Shown here: positions 1-11,765 of the stretch, piece by piece
Layout: each line of letters starts with the position of its first letter
Position numbering within the stretch: the stretch's first letter is position 1
NCBI GenBank assembly: GCA_014905825.1
Contig: JACGCN010000004.1
Coordinates: forward strand, 248,001 to 312,000
Direction: 5' to 3'
From: Lyophyllum atratum
Lineage: Eukaryota; Basidiomycota; Agaricomycetes; Agaricales; Lyophyllaceae
DNA: 64,000 bases
Translations under genes and position numbers: made by a program
The notes under the pieces: model-generated
The model's database searches: none
The model's input: the letters and a program-made list of their open reading frames with translations, nothing else
Told to the model about the DNA's origin: nothing

Positions 1-2825
1 TGTCGATTCAGCAGCTGGGCTCCCGGTGAAATGTGTAGCAAAATTGGCAGCTTCACCAACGTCACGCGCCAGTTCGAAATAACTGTTCCCGCACTGACTG
101 ACATGTTTAGTTGTTTTGAGACAGCTCAGACTATGTGGTTCGTACCTTCAATACCCACTGGCGCGCACGTTGAAGCAGCGGAGTACACTGATTGCGTAAT
201 CCGAGCAGATTCATAGCCTCGATCCAGAACAGGACACGGAATTGAAGGAAATCCGAAATGCAGTCACGGAGATCTTTGGTATCGATCAACTCGGGCGAGG
301 GCAAGTGATAGACCCAGTGGCGAGATGAGTACCTAAGGACAGCATGGATGTTCTTGCTAACCTGTTCGGACAGTGCATCGGCGTTGTCGCGGTCGAACAG
401 GAAGGACGACTTTATATTGCCCATGTTGAATCGCAGACCAGACTTCATGATGTGGAAGCAAGATTGACTGAGAAGTTGGTGGTGGTCTGGTTCGTTACAC
501 CAAAACTCATACTTCTCCTCACGGATACGGAAGTTTGACCGAGTATGATCAAAGATGAAATCAGGGAATGAGGCATGGTACCAAAAAACTTGATTGCCTT
601 GGGTATAGAGCACGGGATGAAGAGAGCGCAGAACGGCCCCTGCGGCTTCATCGTCATCATCCAAGAGGAGCGCGGCGACGACAGAGGTTGATGTGCGTTC
701 CGCCGTACACAGGAAGGTATAAAGAATCCGCAATCGGCGCGTCAAGAACTTCCCTTTGAGCTTTGAAAACGCGTCACACATGATCTGCCGGTATAATTCG
801 TCGATCAAGGATGTAGCGTCGCTTGCAGATGCCGGTTCGTATGATTTGGAAATGAGGTCATCGAGCATCTCGACCTGCTCTTTGACGGTGAGTGATCCAG
901 GCAGGGTCAGGTACCTGACCGCCGTTGCAGCGTAGATGAACAGACCACTTGCCCGGCGCACAAGCTCGGCCAGCCCTGGGCTGCCGGAGAGCATTGGCAG
1001 TTTGGCTTCCAGGTATGTCTCTATGTCTGACTTCGCCTCCTGGATCGGTACGTCTTGAAGACGGCAGACAGCCTCAGACGTAAATGCCTCGCAGAGTTTA
1101 GCGAGTCCAGGATCAGACCGGCTCGTCACAAGAAACTTGAGACCCCGTACGTCGTATTCGTCGATTGCGTTGAGCAGGTCGCGTAGAAAAGTCGACCCTC
1201 CGCCACCTTCGATTTCATCGAGTGCATCGATGACAATGAGGTATGGTCGGCGTTCTGGACCATGTGTGGCTTCGGACTGCTGCCAAGGGGCCAAAAGAAG
1301 ATCCCTCAGCTGGGTGGGGATATCGTAGTTGACGGCGTCGAACTTGTCAGCAACGTGTAAGGCGTCTCCATACAAATTGCATTTACGAGCGAGGTGGTAG
1401 GCGAGAGTGGGAAGGATACGTGTCTGTTCTCGCGTTTCTTTGAATTGTCGCGAGCAGAAAAAGCTCCCGCCCAAGACGGTATGTTGGTCGACATTGCCAC
1501 TATTATCAAACTGTTTGGCTATAGTATACGCGATGGTGGTTTTGCCAGACCCAGCCTGGCCAGTGAGCCAAAAGACGCGTGCGCTATCCAATGAGGGATC
1601 GTTAGCCCACTTGCTTATGTCTTCGAGTATCTCGACCCGCGTGTTGAGTGTACACTCTTCACGCTTCAGCGCCTGTTGATCGAGAACAGTTCGGTGGTCA
1701 GCCTTCTCCGAGGGACGCAGACTTCTTAGGGCCGCTTTCTGTTTGATCGTTCAGTATCGGTCGCAGGTCAGGAAACTGACATACTTGCCTTGGTATCGTC
1801 ACGTATCATGTTCGCCGTCTCCTGGATGCTGTTCGCCATTTCGAGCTGGGAACCAGCATTGAGCAGATACATGACCTCAAATGAATGTAAGAGTATGCAC
1901 CTGGAAGGAGGCCGTAGCGCCGTTTACGCGTTGGAAAATATGCCGAATCATCTTCTGGTATTCTTCATGGTCTAGTACCTGTATGGCTAGCGATTTACGG
2001 GCAAGATCCTGTAACTTGTTCATTTCTTCCTGAAGGATCCTAGATACCAAGATGGCGACGTGTTCATCGTGATATGCCATGTTGACGCAAGGAGGACGAC
2101 ATACTGTGTGAGCTTCTCCATCTCCTGTTCGGCACCCTTCGGAACACCGATAGCTACAGCCCTCTCTACAGCCAGGAGTCTGTTCGCCGTGTCTTCGAGA
2201 CGTTGTACGAGCTCGTCCTTGTTGTCGCCGACTGCCTGAGGTAATGATTAGCCAGTGCCCGTGATATAGAGACGACGACCCACATCTTTCATCTCGATGA
2301 TCACCTTAGCAATAGAGAACGCCACCTTGACTGGATTGGTGTCGACACACTCCGCCACCCTCTTCAGGAGCGTTTGCGCAAACCGCGAAGCCACTCCAAG
2401 ACCGTCTTTTACAGTCGCCTTCCGATCCGACCCTTGAGTTCGAGAGCCTGATTCTGCAGTAGGAATTAAACTTGTAAGGCCGCGGCTAGCTCTGCGAGAA
2501 AGGAATCCAGGCTACTGGAGATTACATACCCTGACGCGAAGTAGCATTGCCACCTAGAGAGAGGTTCAGTCGTCGTCGATGTTCCTCAAATCGAGATGCA
2601 GGCAACAAACTTACCAGAGGCTGTTGGCTCTACAGTTCCTACCTTGTGTCTTGGCACAGGATCGTGAACGCCAGCCACAGAGGAGAGAGAAACCCGAGAT
2701 GAATTCGATGGGCTAGCCGAGGCGTTGACTGACTTAGGTCGCTCAATCAGGTTCCGCAAGAACTTGAAACTCGCTGTGCCTCCGCCTTTCTTTTTCGATG
2801 TCTTTGCTGCGCTGGACGAGGCCAT
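1..2825 (-). CDS. NLR-A: NACHT-WD40 STAND protein, 3' end beyond window edge
   Basis: First member of a tandem NLR array and a close paralogue of NLR-B, with the same exon plan. Exon 1 starts at 2825 with the same lysine/serine-rich N-terminus. The main exon encodes the NACHT P-loop GQAGSGKTT, the Walker B stretch YLIVIDALDE and the helical arm after NACHT. It ends at a 52-nt intron (94-145), and the first 31 codons of the WD40 exon then run off the left edge at base 1. All introns found in NLR-B are present (GT/AG ends, 46-73 nt) and no in-frame stop was seen in the visible exons. Family knowledge: such proteins are cytosolic STAND ATPases of fungal non-self recognition and cell-death control, with WD40 repeats as the sensor. 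Whether this copy is functional depends on the unseen WD40 exon. Confidence 0.88.
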
Positions 2826-3137
2826 GGAGTTGAGAGCGAGATGCTAGGGTGATATAAGAAGAAAGGGAGCCGCAAGGCGCCTATCAGCCTTGTCATTATT
2901 GTGTGCAGTGGTTCGAACTTCGGGCTGAGCAGGCGAAATAATTTCTGATCAGTGATCTATCATCTGACCGTGATCGACCGATCGCGTTTGCGCATCTATC
3001 ACGTCCCACATCTCACAGATCTTGGCACCTCTCAACGGTCGCAGCTCTACATCTACCGACACCTCCTCTAGTCATCGCAAAGGAGATCCCAATCCACACC
3101 ACCACTACCACTCCTACCAACCCAATGACCCACACAC
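2826..3137 (-). promoter_or_regulatory. Intergenic promoter region of NLR-A
   Basis: About 310 bp between the NLR-A start codon and the stop of the decayed thioredoxin-PUL gene. No open frame is supported. Around 2945-2990 there is a cluster of short TGATCA/GATCG palindromic motifs, and the cluster is kept in the second unit at 11570-11615. That makes it the most likely place for the NLR promoter. No clear TATA box is visible. Confidence 0.4.
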
Positions 3138-4689
3138 TCACGGACACAACTTATCCGCCACCTCCTCAACCAGCCTCCTCACCTCCTTCTTCCTAACACC
3201 CTCCTCCCCACACCCGCCCTTCACCAGCTTGCGCCTCAACACATCCCGCGCCTGCAGCACCTCCAGCAACGGCGCGATCTGCGCCTCATACGCCGGGGAC
3301 AGACGGAGCAGGAACGCGAGCGAGGCCGTCAATCGATGCACTAACAACCAATCAACCGCGTCAGCAGCGAATCGGGGCAAGAGACACATTCAAAAAAGGG
3401 CAACTCACCCACGTCCTCGCTCGCCGTCTCCCTCTCAAGCGCCTCCACCACCGCACTCACCATCTCAACCTCCCACTCCTCATCCTCCAGCCCGTCCCTC
3501 TTACTAATATTATTCCTCCCTCCGCCCACCCTCCCCTTCTGCAGGAACGCCGCGACGTTAAACATCAACCCCGCCGCCGCCGTGCGCACCGCCGCGTCCG
3601 CATGCAGAAGGCTCGGGACCAGCACCGCCCCGAGCTTCTCCCGCGTCGTCAGGAGGAGCTGCTGTGCCAGCGCCGGCGTGGCGAAGGCGTTAGACAGGAG
3701 GCGGAGCACCGTGAGGAGGTAGTTGCGCGGGTTCTCTGCGGGGTTGGAATGCGTGTGGCGGAGCGCAGCGATGGCTTTGTCGAGGAAGAGGTGGATGGGG
3801 TCGGAAGGGGAGGAGGGCGCAGACCAGGTGCCGACGCTCGGGTCTAGGAGGGCGAGGCGCCAGAGATCGACGAGGGGGAAGAGGGAGGCGGCGGGGAGGG
3901 CGGTGGTCAAGGCGGAGGTGGCTTGGCTCCAGGATGTCAGGAGGGCTGGTGTCGCCGACGGGAGGGATGTCGCAGTGGTCGTGGTCTTGGAGAAACGGGC
4001 TTTGGGGTAGGGCACTACGGTTCCTGTGAGGGTTTGCTTGACTTGAGCGGGCTTCTGCGGGATCGGGGGCCAGGGCGTGGAATCGATGAAGGTGGAGAGT
4101 TTGGTGACGACTGTGTCGATGGCTGGCACTTATGTGAAGAGTATGGGGTTGAGTGACAGAGATTGGAAGGCTGGGAGTGATAGTGAGGTGTGGGGATGCG
4201 CAAGACGACGAAGTCGGCGGCTAGTTAACGAGGTAACGCTTGCGACCTACGTGGCTCGACTTGAAATGGCAATAAATCTACGTGTGTTCGCAACTCATTT
4301 GCATCGGCACCCTTCAGCTCATCCAACTGTTTCATAATTATCAGTACGTTGCTAGGTCGCACAGAAACAAAAAGCTCACCTTCTTCCCGTCTAAGGTGGG
4401 CGTCGCTCGAATGCCTTTCGCTAACGAGCGTTTGACCCTGGCCAGTCCAAATAACATTTTTTGCGAATCCTGCACAGATTCCATCAGGATTGCCGGGCGC
4501 AATCATTCGATTTGATCTACATGTAGCGCCGGTGAATAGAGCGACGGACGCTCCATAGTTCTTGAGGAACGAGTGGAACGATCATGATGGTGGGTTGCTG
4601 ATGAAAAAGAAGGAGCGCAGCGAGGGTCTGCGTTGTAGGGGTCGAGGTCGATGCCCGGGCTTGTGCGGCGACGGCTTGCAGTATTGAGA
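3138..4689 (-). pseudogene. Decayed thioredoxin-PUL gene copy A (PPPDE part missing)
   Basis: Paralogue of the intact gene at 56926-59300. The PUL part (3138-4129) is still largely open: helical repeats with [15 protein letters not shown], then the C-terminal exon ending ...VADKLCP. The thioredoxin part is ruined. The CGPC active site is lost (the matching stretch near 4520 reads GATCRSNR) and a deletion removes the segment after it. The 5' PPPDE domain is absent. Homology to the parent stops at about 4689, and DUF4139-gene DNA follows. It lies on the same strand as NLR-A, about 310 bp upstream of that gene's start. It is most likely a non-functional passenger of the duplication. Confidence 0.8.
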
Positions 4690-4815
4690 CAGTTAATTTC
4701 ATCGCGTCCCGCTCAGCAGAGTGTACTGCGACGCGTTCTTGATCATTGCCTACAGCCAATACACCATTTAGCAGATATCACACATCGAGAAAAGAATGGC
4801 CATACGCTCAAAAGC

Positions 4816-5960
4816 CTTTTGGTGTCCTTCTTCGGCGCATAGACCTACGAAATCTTCGCATCAAGTTTGAGCCGCACGATCGTGAAGTTGTGCGCGACGC
4901 CGTCGCTCGGCATGGTGATAAGCCCTGGGACTTCAAATGTGGCGCCGAGGTCGCCTTTGGATGAGACCACGAGGGTAGAGGTGGTGTTACCGGTGGAGGG
5001 GGCCGAGCTGATTTTTCACTTCTCACGAATCAGCAGATGCACCCAAGTATACCATTCCAAGGGAGGAGACTGGCGCTGGAGGTGGGGCGCGAATAGGAGG
5101 GGCGGGCTTGGAGATTGAAAGGTTCCAGGGATCCAGAGTAGGTACGGTAACACCGAATGTGGGCGTCGCTGTCTCGAGCGTCGGTGAAACATCATTCAAA
5201 TCCTGTGTGGCCCAAGTTATATTCCGTGATATCATGAAGTGTGGATCACCTACCTCGCCACTGGTTTGTGTCGTAGCAGCTTTGTGAATCAACGCCACCT
5301 GCTCCTCCTTCGCCTTCATATCAACGCGCATATCGTATCCCGCGTTCCACGATGCGCCGCATACCGCTGTAGTCGTGACGTTGAGAACAGCACAAGATTC
5401 AGATACCAGACGTACCATAGAACAAAGCAATCTCACCTCGCCCTCCACCTCCGCGAAGAATCCAATAGCCACCTAGATACCAAGGTGGTCATCAAGCGCC
5501 TTGCCCCCAAGCTTCTTCTGCTCCTCCGCTATCTCTTCTTCAACCTCAGAAAGTTCCTTCTCGAGTTCCGACACACGGTTGTCGAGCTCCCCCGCCGTTG
5601 CTTCGTACTCCTTGACGACATTACCCACCTGCATCACATCAATGTGTTGGCTGTGCATAGTGGCGAGGTACGACTCGAGCGCAGTGATGGACTTCTTGCA
5701 TCGTTCGAGCGCTTTGAGCGTTTTGGCCTTCTTGGACTGAAGTACGGTGAGGCCAGGCGATGTGGTGGGCTGGGTCGGGCGCGGAGTACAGGAGATGGTG
5801 ACATCATGGATGGTAGCGGCGCTGTGTCCTTCAACCCTACAGTAATTGATGGGTTAGCTTATTCCTAAATAAGAAGACGTGAGGACATAAGTACCGGAGC
5901 GAATCCTGGTCCAGCACGTTGATAAGACCAGTGACGGTTACGTGGTTCTGCTCGGTCTTT
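4816..5960 (-). pseudogene. DUF4140/DUF4139 (mucoidy-inhibitor-like) gene fragment, copy A
   Basis: Minus-strand pieces match the eukaryotic DUF4140/DUF4139 family. They are the end of the N-terminal domain (VTVTGLINVLDQDSLRVEG), a central coiled coil rich in Glu/Lys (GELDNRVSELEKELSEVEEE), and the start of the DUF4139 barrel (SWNAGYDMRVDMKAK, LETATPTFGVTVPTL, SDGVAHNFTIVRLKLDAK). Short introns separate the blocks. The fragment lacks the usual N-terminal start and breaks off shortly after YAPKKDTK near 4816, so most of the C-terminal domain is missing. An in-frame TAG stands at 5473-5475. It is a truncated pseudogene. The molecular role of the family is not established. Confidence 0.75.
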
Positions 5961-6425
5961 ATGTATATACATGTACGTATCCATGAAGAGATGCAGGTTG
6001 GAGTTGTGTGGGTAAAGTTGATGGCAAATGACAGCCATCGAAGACACGATCGGATTTTTCGAGTCCGAAGGTCAATGCGGTACACTGAGCGCTACTGAGC
6101 GAGTTCATTGCACCATTTGCCTGCCCACATGTATTGTAGAATCAAACTGGTTTCTTACCACCGTTAAAACTTAAATATATAGCAGGAGACATACCTAAGA
6201 ACTCACTACTTGTTCCATGGAAAGAAGACCTTGTGGAAAGTATCAAACGAATAGCATCCGAAGGAAGGAGAATCCTGGCCTATCATTCAAGCCCAGTAAC
6301 CAATCACAGAGTCCAAGTGCTTGCTACGGATGAATGAAGGGAGATAAGAAAAGGTTGGAAATGTAAGGAAAAGAGATGAAAAGTAAGTGGGTCGAAGATC
6401 TATGGTGAGAATTGATACGGGTCCG
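5961..6425. other. Non-coding spacer between the DUF4139 fragment and the NLR-B stop
   Basis: No supported gene. An AT-rich motif at about 6172-6184 reads CTATATATTT on the minus strand and could be a relic TATA box for the DUF4139 fragment. The stretch is kept with few changes at 14606-15072, so it is part of the duplicated unit. Confidence 0.4.
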
Positions 6426-9400
6426 TTACACATTGGGCTTCGGTGGTGTATAATTGTCATAACAGCGAGCCCAATGAACACCTATCATGGATCCTTGAAA
6501 GTCAACCGAGCCAAAACCATGGCGAGAGATAACGAGGACGTTGGATGGTTCAGTCACTTGTGCTGCAGACGGTACCCACATAAGATGCTCTTTCCCCTGC
6601 GAAGAGATGATCCAATTTGTAGATGCCAGATTCCAGACAGAATGGACCAAGCCGTTCACCCGCACTGGCACAGACTGATTATCCGAGCCAGAAACAATCT
6701 GCGTCCCATCGTTGGACGACGCGGCCGAATTGACGGAGTCGGCGTGTCTCTTCACCTCGTTCAGCTCCAGCCCTGTTGACACATCCCACACCCGTACAGA
6801 CTCGTCGAATGAGCCAGATACAATCCGTCTGCCATCGCTTGAAAACGCGACCGAGTTCACCCAGCCAGTGTGGCCCTTCAGCACCATCATCTCCGCATCT
6901 GTCGACACATCCCATACTCGCACCGACGCAGACAAGCCAGACACGATTTGCATGCCATCGCTCGAAAACGCGACCGACGCGACCACGCCGAGGCACCCTT
7001 TCAGCAACTTCACCTCTGCACCTGTCGACGCATCCCACACACGCACAGGCTGGTCATTCGAGCCAGACACGATTCGCGTGCCATCACTCGAAAATGCGAC
7101 TGATTTGACGCCATTGCTGTGGCCCTTCAGCAACTTCACCTCTGCACCTGTCGATGCATCCCACACCCGCACAGACTGGTCATACGAGCCAGAGACGATC
7201 TGTGTGCTGTCTCTCGAGAACGCGACCGAGCTGACCGAGTAGGTGTGTCCCTTCAACACCTTCACCCCCGCACCTGTCAACACATCCCATACCCGCACAG
7301 ACCAGTCACCTGAGCCAGACACGATCCGCGTGCCGTCGTTAGAAAACGCGACTGAGCTGACCAAGCCGGTGTGGCCCTTCAGCACCTTCATCTCTGCACC
7401 TATCGACGCGTCCCACACTCGCACAGACCAGTCATACGAGCCAGACACAATTTGCTTGCCGTCACTCGAGAACGCGACCGAGTAGACCGAGCCGGTGTGG
7501 CCCTTCAGCACCTTCATCTCCGCACCTGTCGATGCATCCCACACCCGCACAGACCGGTCACGCGAGCCAGACACAATCTGTGTGCCATCTCTCGAAAATG
7601 CGACCGAGTTGACTAAGCTGGTGTGGCCCCCCAAGACCTTAACTTTCGCCGCTGTCGACACATCCCACACTCGCACAGAATTGTCGTCTGAGCCAGACAC
7701 AATCTGAGTGCCGTCCTTCGAAAACGCGACCGAGCTGACCTCGCTGGTGTGGCCCTTCAACACCTTCACCTCTGCACCTGTCGATGCATCCCACACTCTC
7801 ACAGTCAGGTCATACGAGCCAGACACAAGTTGTGTGCCGTCTCTCGAAAATGTGACTGAGGTGACCTTGTCTGTGTGACCCTTCAGCACCTTTGCCTCTG
7901 CACCTGTCGACAGATCCCACACCCTCACAGATAGGTCATACGAGCCAGAAGACACTATCTGTGTGTCGTCGTTAGAAAACGCGACTGAGCTGACCGAGTA
8001 GGTGTGTCCCTTCAACACCTTCACCCCCGCACCTGTCAACACATCCCATACCCGCACAGACCAGTCATCTGAGCCAGACACGATCCGCGTGCCGTCGTTA
8101 GAAAACGCGACTGAGCTGACCGAGTAGGTGTGTCCCTTCAACACCTTCACCCCCGCACCTGTCGACACATCCCACACTCGCACAGATTTGTCTCCCGAGC
8201 CAGACACAATCTGGGTGCCGTCTCCCGAAAACGCGACCGACCTGACCTCGCCTGTGTGACCCTTCAGCACCTTTGCCTCTGCACCTGTCGACAGATCCCA
8301 CACCCTCACAGATTGGTCATACGAGCCAGACGCAATCTGTGTGCCGTCGCTCGAAAACGCGACCGAGTTGATCGAGGCGGTGTGGCCCTTCAACACCTTC
8401 ATCTCCGCACCTGTCGACGCATCCCACAACTGCACAGATTTGTCGGATGAGCCAGACACGATCAGTGTGCCGTCGTTCGAAAACGCTACTGACGTGACTG
8501 GACTCCCAGCCAGTACTGTCATCAACGGCAGATCAACACTGCCTTTAGTGTGAGTAAAAACCGGGATGCGAGAGAATTGCTTCTTCCAGTTCCGACAGAG
8601 ACTGCTGTCTCGTGACCATGTTGCCAACGCTGAGATATAGAGGTGCGGTGTCGATTCAGCAGCTGGGCTCCCGGTGAAATGTGTAGCAAAATTGGCAGCT
8701 TCACCAACGTCACGCGCCAATTCCAAATAACTGTTCCCGCACTGACTGACAAGTTTAGTTGCTTTAAGACAGCTGAAACTATGTGATTCGTACCTTTAAT
8801 ACCCACTGGCGCGCACGTTGAAGCAGCGGAGTACACTGATTTCGTAATTCGAGCAGGTTCATAGCCTCGATCCAGAACAGGACACGAATCTGGAGGAATT
8901 CCGAAATGCAGTCACGGAGATTCTTGGTATCAATCAACTCGGGCGAGGGCAAGTGATATACCCAGTGGCGAGACGAGTACCTAAGGACGGCATGAATGTT
9001 CTTGCTAACCTGCTCGGACAGTGCATCGGCGTTGTCGCGATCGAACAGGAAGGACGACTTTATATCGCCCATGTTGAATCGCAGACCAGACTTCATGATG
9101 AGGAAGCAAGATTCACTGAGCAGTTGGTGGTGGTCTGCTTCATTACACCAAAACTCGTACTTCTCCTCACGGATACGGAAGTTCGACCGAGTTTGATCAA
9201 AAATGAAATCAGGGAATGAGGCATGGTACCAAAAAACTTGATTGCCTTGGGTATAGAGCACGGGATGAAGAGAGCGCAGAACGGCCGCTGCGGCTTCATC
9301 GTCATCGTCCAAGAGGAGCGCGGCGACCACAGAGGTTGATGTGCGTTCCGCCGTACACAGGAAGGTAAAAAGAATGCGTAATCGGCGCGCCAAGAACTTC

Positions 9401-11463
9401 CCCTTGAGCTTTGAAAACGCGTCACACATGATCTGCCGGTATAATTCGTCAATCAAGGACGTAGCGTCGCTCGCAGATGCCGGTTCGTATGATTTGGAAA
9501 TGAGGTCATCGAGCATCTCGACCTGCTCTTTGACGGTGAGTGATCCAGGAAGGGTCAGGTACCTCACCGCCGTCGCAGCGTAGATGAACAGACCACCAGC
9601 TCGGCGCACAAGCGCGGCCAGCCCTGGGCTGCCGGAGAGCATCGGCAGTTTGGCTTCCAGGTATGTCTCTATGTCTGACTTCGCCTCCTGGATCGGCACG
9701 TCTTGGAGACGGCAGACAGCTTCGGACGTGAATGCCTCGCATAGTTTAGCGAGTTCAGGATCAGACCGGCTCGTCACAAGAAACTTGAGACCCCGTACGT
9801 CGTATTCATCGATTACGTTGAGCAGGTCGCGTAGAAAAGTCGACCCTCCGCCGCCTTCGATTTCGTCAAGGGCATCGATGACAATGAGGTATGGTGGGCG
9901 TTCTGGACCATGTGTGGCTTCGGACTGCTGCCAAGGGGCCAAAAGAAGATCCCTCAGCTGGGTGGGGATATCGTAGTTGACGGCGTCGAACTTATCAGCA
10001 ACATGTAAGGCGTCTCCATACAAATTGCATCTACGAGCGAGGTGGTAGGCGAGAGTGGGAAGGATACGTGTCTGTTCTCGCGTTTCTTTGAATTGTCGCG
10101 AGCAGAAAAAGCTCCCGCCCAAGACGGTATGTTGGTCGGCATTGCCACCATTATCAAACTGTTTCGCTATAGTATACGCAATGGTCGTTTTTCCAGAGCC
10201 AGCCTGGCCAGTCAGCCAAAAGACGCGTGCGCTATCCAACGAGGGATTGTCAGCCCACTTGCTTATGTCTTCGAGTATCTCGACGCGCGTGTTGGGTGTA
10301 CACTCTTCACGCTTCAACGCCTGCTGATCGAGAACGGTTCGGTGGTCAGCCTTCTCGGAGGGACGCAGACTTCTTAGGGCCGCTTTCTGTTTGATCGTTC
10401 AATATCGGTCACAAGCCAAGAAACTGACATACTTGCCTTGGTGTCGTCACGTATCGTGTTCGCCGTCTCCTGGATGCTGTTCGCCATTTCGAGCTGAGAA
10501 CCAGCATTGAGCAGATACATGATCTCAAATGAATGTAAGAATATGCACCTGGAAGGACGCCGTAGCGCCGTTTACGCGTTGGAAAATATGTCGAATCATC
10601 TTCTGGTATTCTTCATGGTCTAGTACCTGTATGGCTAGCGATTTACTGGCGAGATCCTGTAATTTGTTCATTTCTTCCTGAAGGATCCTAGATACCAAGA
10701 TGGCGACGTGTTCATCGTGATACGCCATGCGACGCAGGGAGGACGACATACTGTGCGAGCTTCTCCATCTCCTGTTCGGCACCCTTCGGAACACCGATAG
10801 CTACAGCCCTCTCTACAGCCAGGAGTCTGTTCGCCGTGTCTTCGAGACGTTGTACGAGCTCGTCCTTGTTGTCGCCGACTGCCTGAGATGATGATTAGCC
10901 AGTGCCCGTGATATAGAGACGACGACCCACATCTTTCATCTCGATGATCACCTTAGCAATAGAGAACGCCACCTTGACTGGATTGGTGTCGACACATTCC
11001 GCCACCCTCTTCAGGAGCGTTTGCGCAAACCGCGAAGCCACTCCAAGACCGTCTTTTACAGTCGCCTTCCGATCCGAGCCCTGAGTTTGAGAGCCTGCTT
11101 CTGCGGTTGGATTCAAAGTCAGGCCGCTGCTAGTTCTGCGAGAAAGAAAGCCGGGATAGTGGAGATTGCATACCCTGATGCGAGGTAGCATTGCCGCCTG
11201 GAGAGAGGTTGAGTCGTCGTCAATAATATTGAGATGGAGACAATAAACTTACCAGGGGCTGTTATCTCTACAGTTCCTACCTTGTTTCCTGGGACAAGAT
11301 CCTGACCGCCAGACCCAGAGGAGAGAGAAACCCGAGATGCATTCGATGGGACGGCCGAGGCGCTGGCTGACTTAGGTCGCTCAATCAGGTTCCGCAAGAA
11401 CTTGAAACTTGCTGTGCCTCCGCCTTTCTCTTTCGACGACTTCGCTTTGCTGGACGAGGCCAT
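6426..11463 (-). CDS. NLR-B: complete NACHT-WD40 STAND protein
   Basis: The only complete NLR in the window. Inferred exons on the minus strand are 11463-11253, 11197-11174, 11100-10931, 10882-10752, 10687-10549, 10493-10433, 10382-8794 and 8741-6426. The total is 4641 nt, about 1546 residues, in frame throughout. Exon 7 could instead use a GC donor with the acceptor at 10386. Residues 1-70 are Ser/Lys-rich. About 80-265 are amphipathic helices resembling the helical-bundle signalling domains of other fungal NLRs (an inference). Walker A GQAGSGKTT is near 304, Walker B YLIVIDALDE near 410. Fifteen WD40 blades follow from about 850. Family role: NTP-dependent oligomerising receptor of non-self recognition and programmed cell death. 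The blades are nearly identical, which is typical of rapidly evolving HET-E-like sensors. The gene sits between two duplicated passenger segments. Confidence 0.92.
6680..8520 (-). repeat. WD40-coding tandem repeat array of NLR-B
   Basis: Fifteen tandem units of about 126 nt (42 codons). Each has the frame SVAFSxDGTxIVSGSxDxSV, then RVWD and TGAEVKVLKGHT. Units differ mainly at a few residues before SVAF and after GS, the surface positions of a WD40 propeller. Several blocks are almost exact copies: the unit beginning near 8130 matches those near 8010 and 7270. This points to unequal exchange or conversion within the array. Confidence 0.9.
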
Positions 11464-11765
11464 GGAGTAGAGAGCGAGAGGCTAGGGTGATGTAAGAAGA
11501 AAGGCAGCCGCGAGGCGCCTATCAGCCTTGTCATTGTGTGCAGTGGTTCGGACTGAGCAGGCGAAATAATTTCTGATCAGTGATCTATCATCTGACCGTG
11601 ATCGACCGATCGCGTTTGCGCATCTATCACGTTCCACATCTCACAGATCTTGGCACCTCTCCACGGTCGCAGCGCTACATCTACCGACACATCCTCTAGT
11701 CATCGCAAAGGAGATCAAAATCCACACCACCACTACCACTCCTACCAACCCAATGACCCACACAC
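11464..11765 (-). promoter_or_regulatory. Intergenic promoter region of NLR-B
   Basis: About 300 bp upstream of the NLR-B start, equivalent to 2826-3137, with the same TGATCA/GATCG palindrome cluster at about 11572-11615. No gene is supported here. The promoter role is inferred from position and from conservation between units. Confidence 0.4.

Noticed and set aside
3022..3507. 161-codon plus-strand frame rich in His/Pro/Ser, repeated at 11650 and 56870.
   Set aside because: It is the reverse of the PUL C-terminal exon and its 3' flank. The composition comes from the Leu/Arg-rich sense codons.
6680..8520. Regular ~126-nt repeats could be taken for a CRISPR-like or satellite array.
   Set aside because: The repeats are in frame and encode WD40 blades with the standard motif. 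There are no unique spacers.
10688..10751. Apparent frameshift between EKLAQ and the next helical exon in all three NLR genes.
   Set aside because: A 56-64 nt intron (GTATGT or GTACGT ... TCTAG) restores the frame in NLR-A, -B and -C alike.
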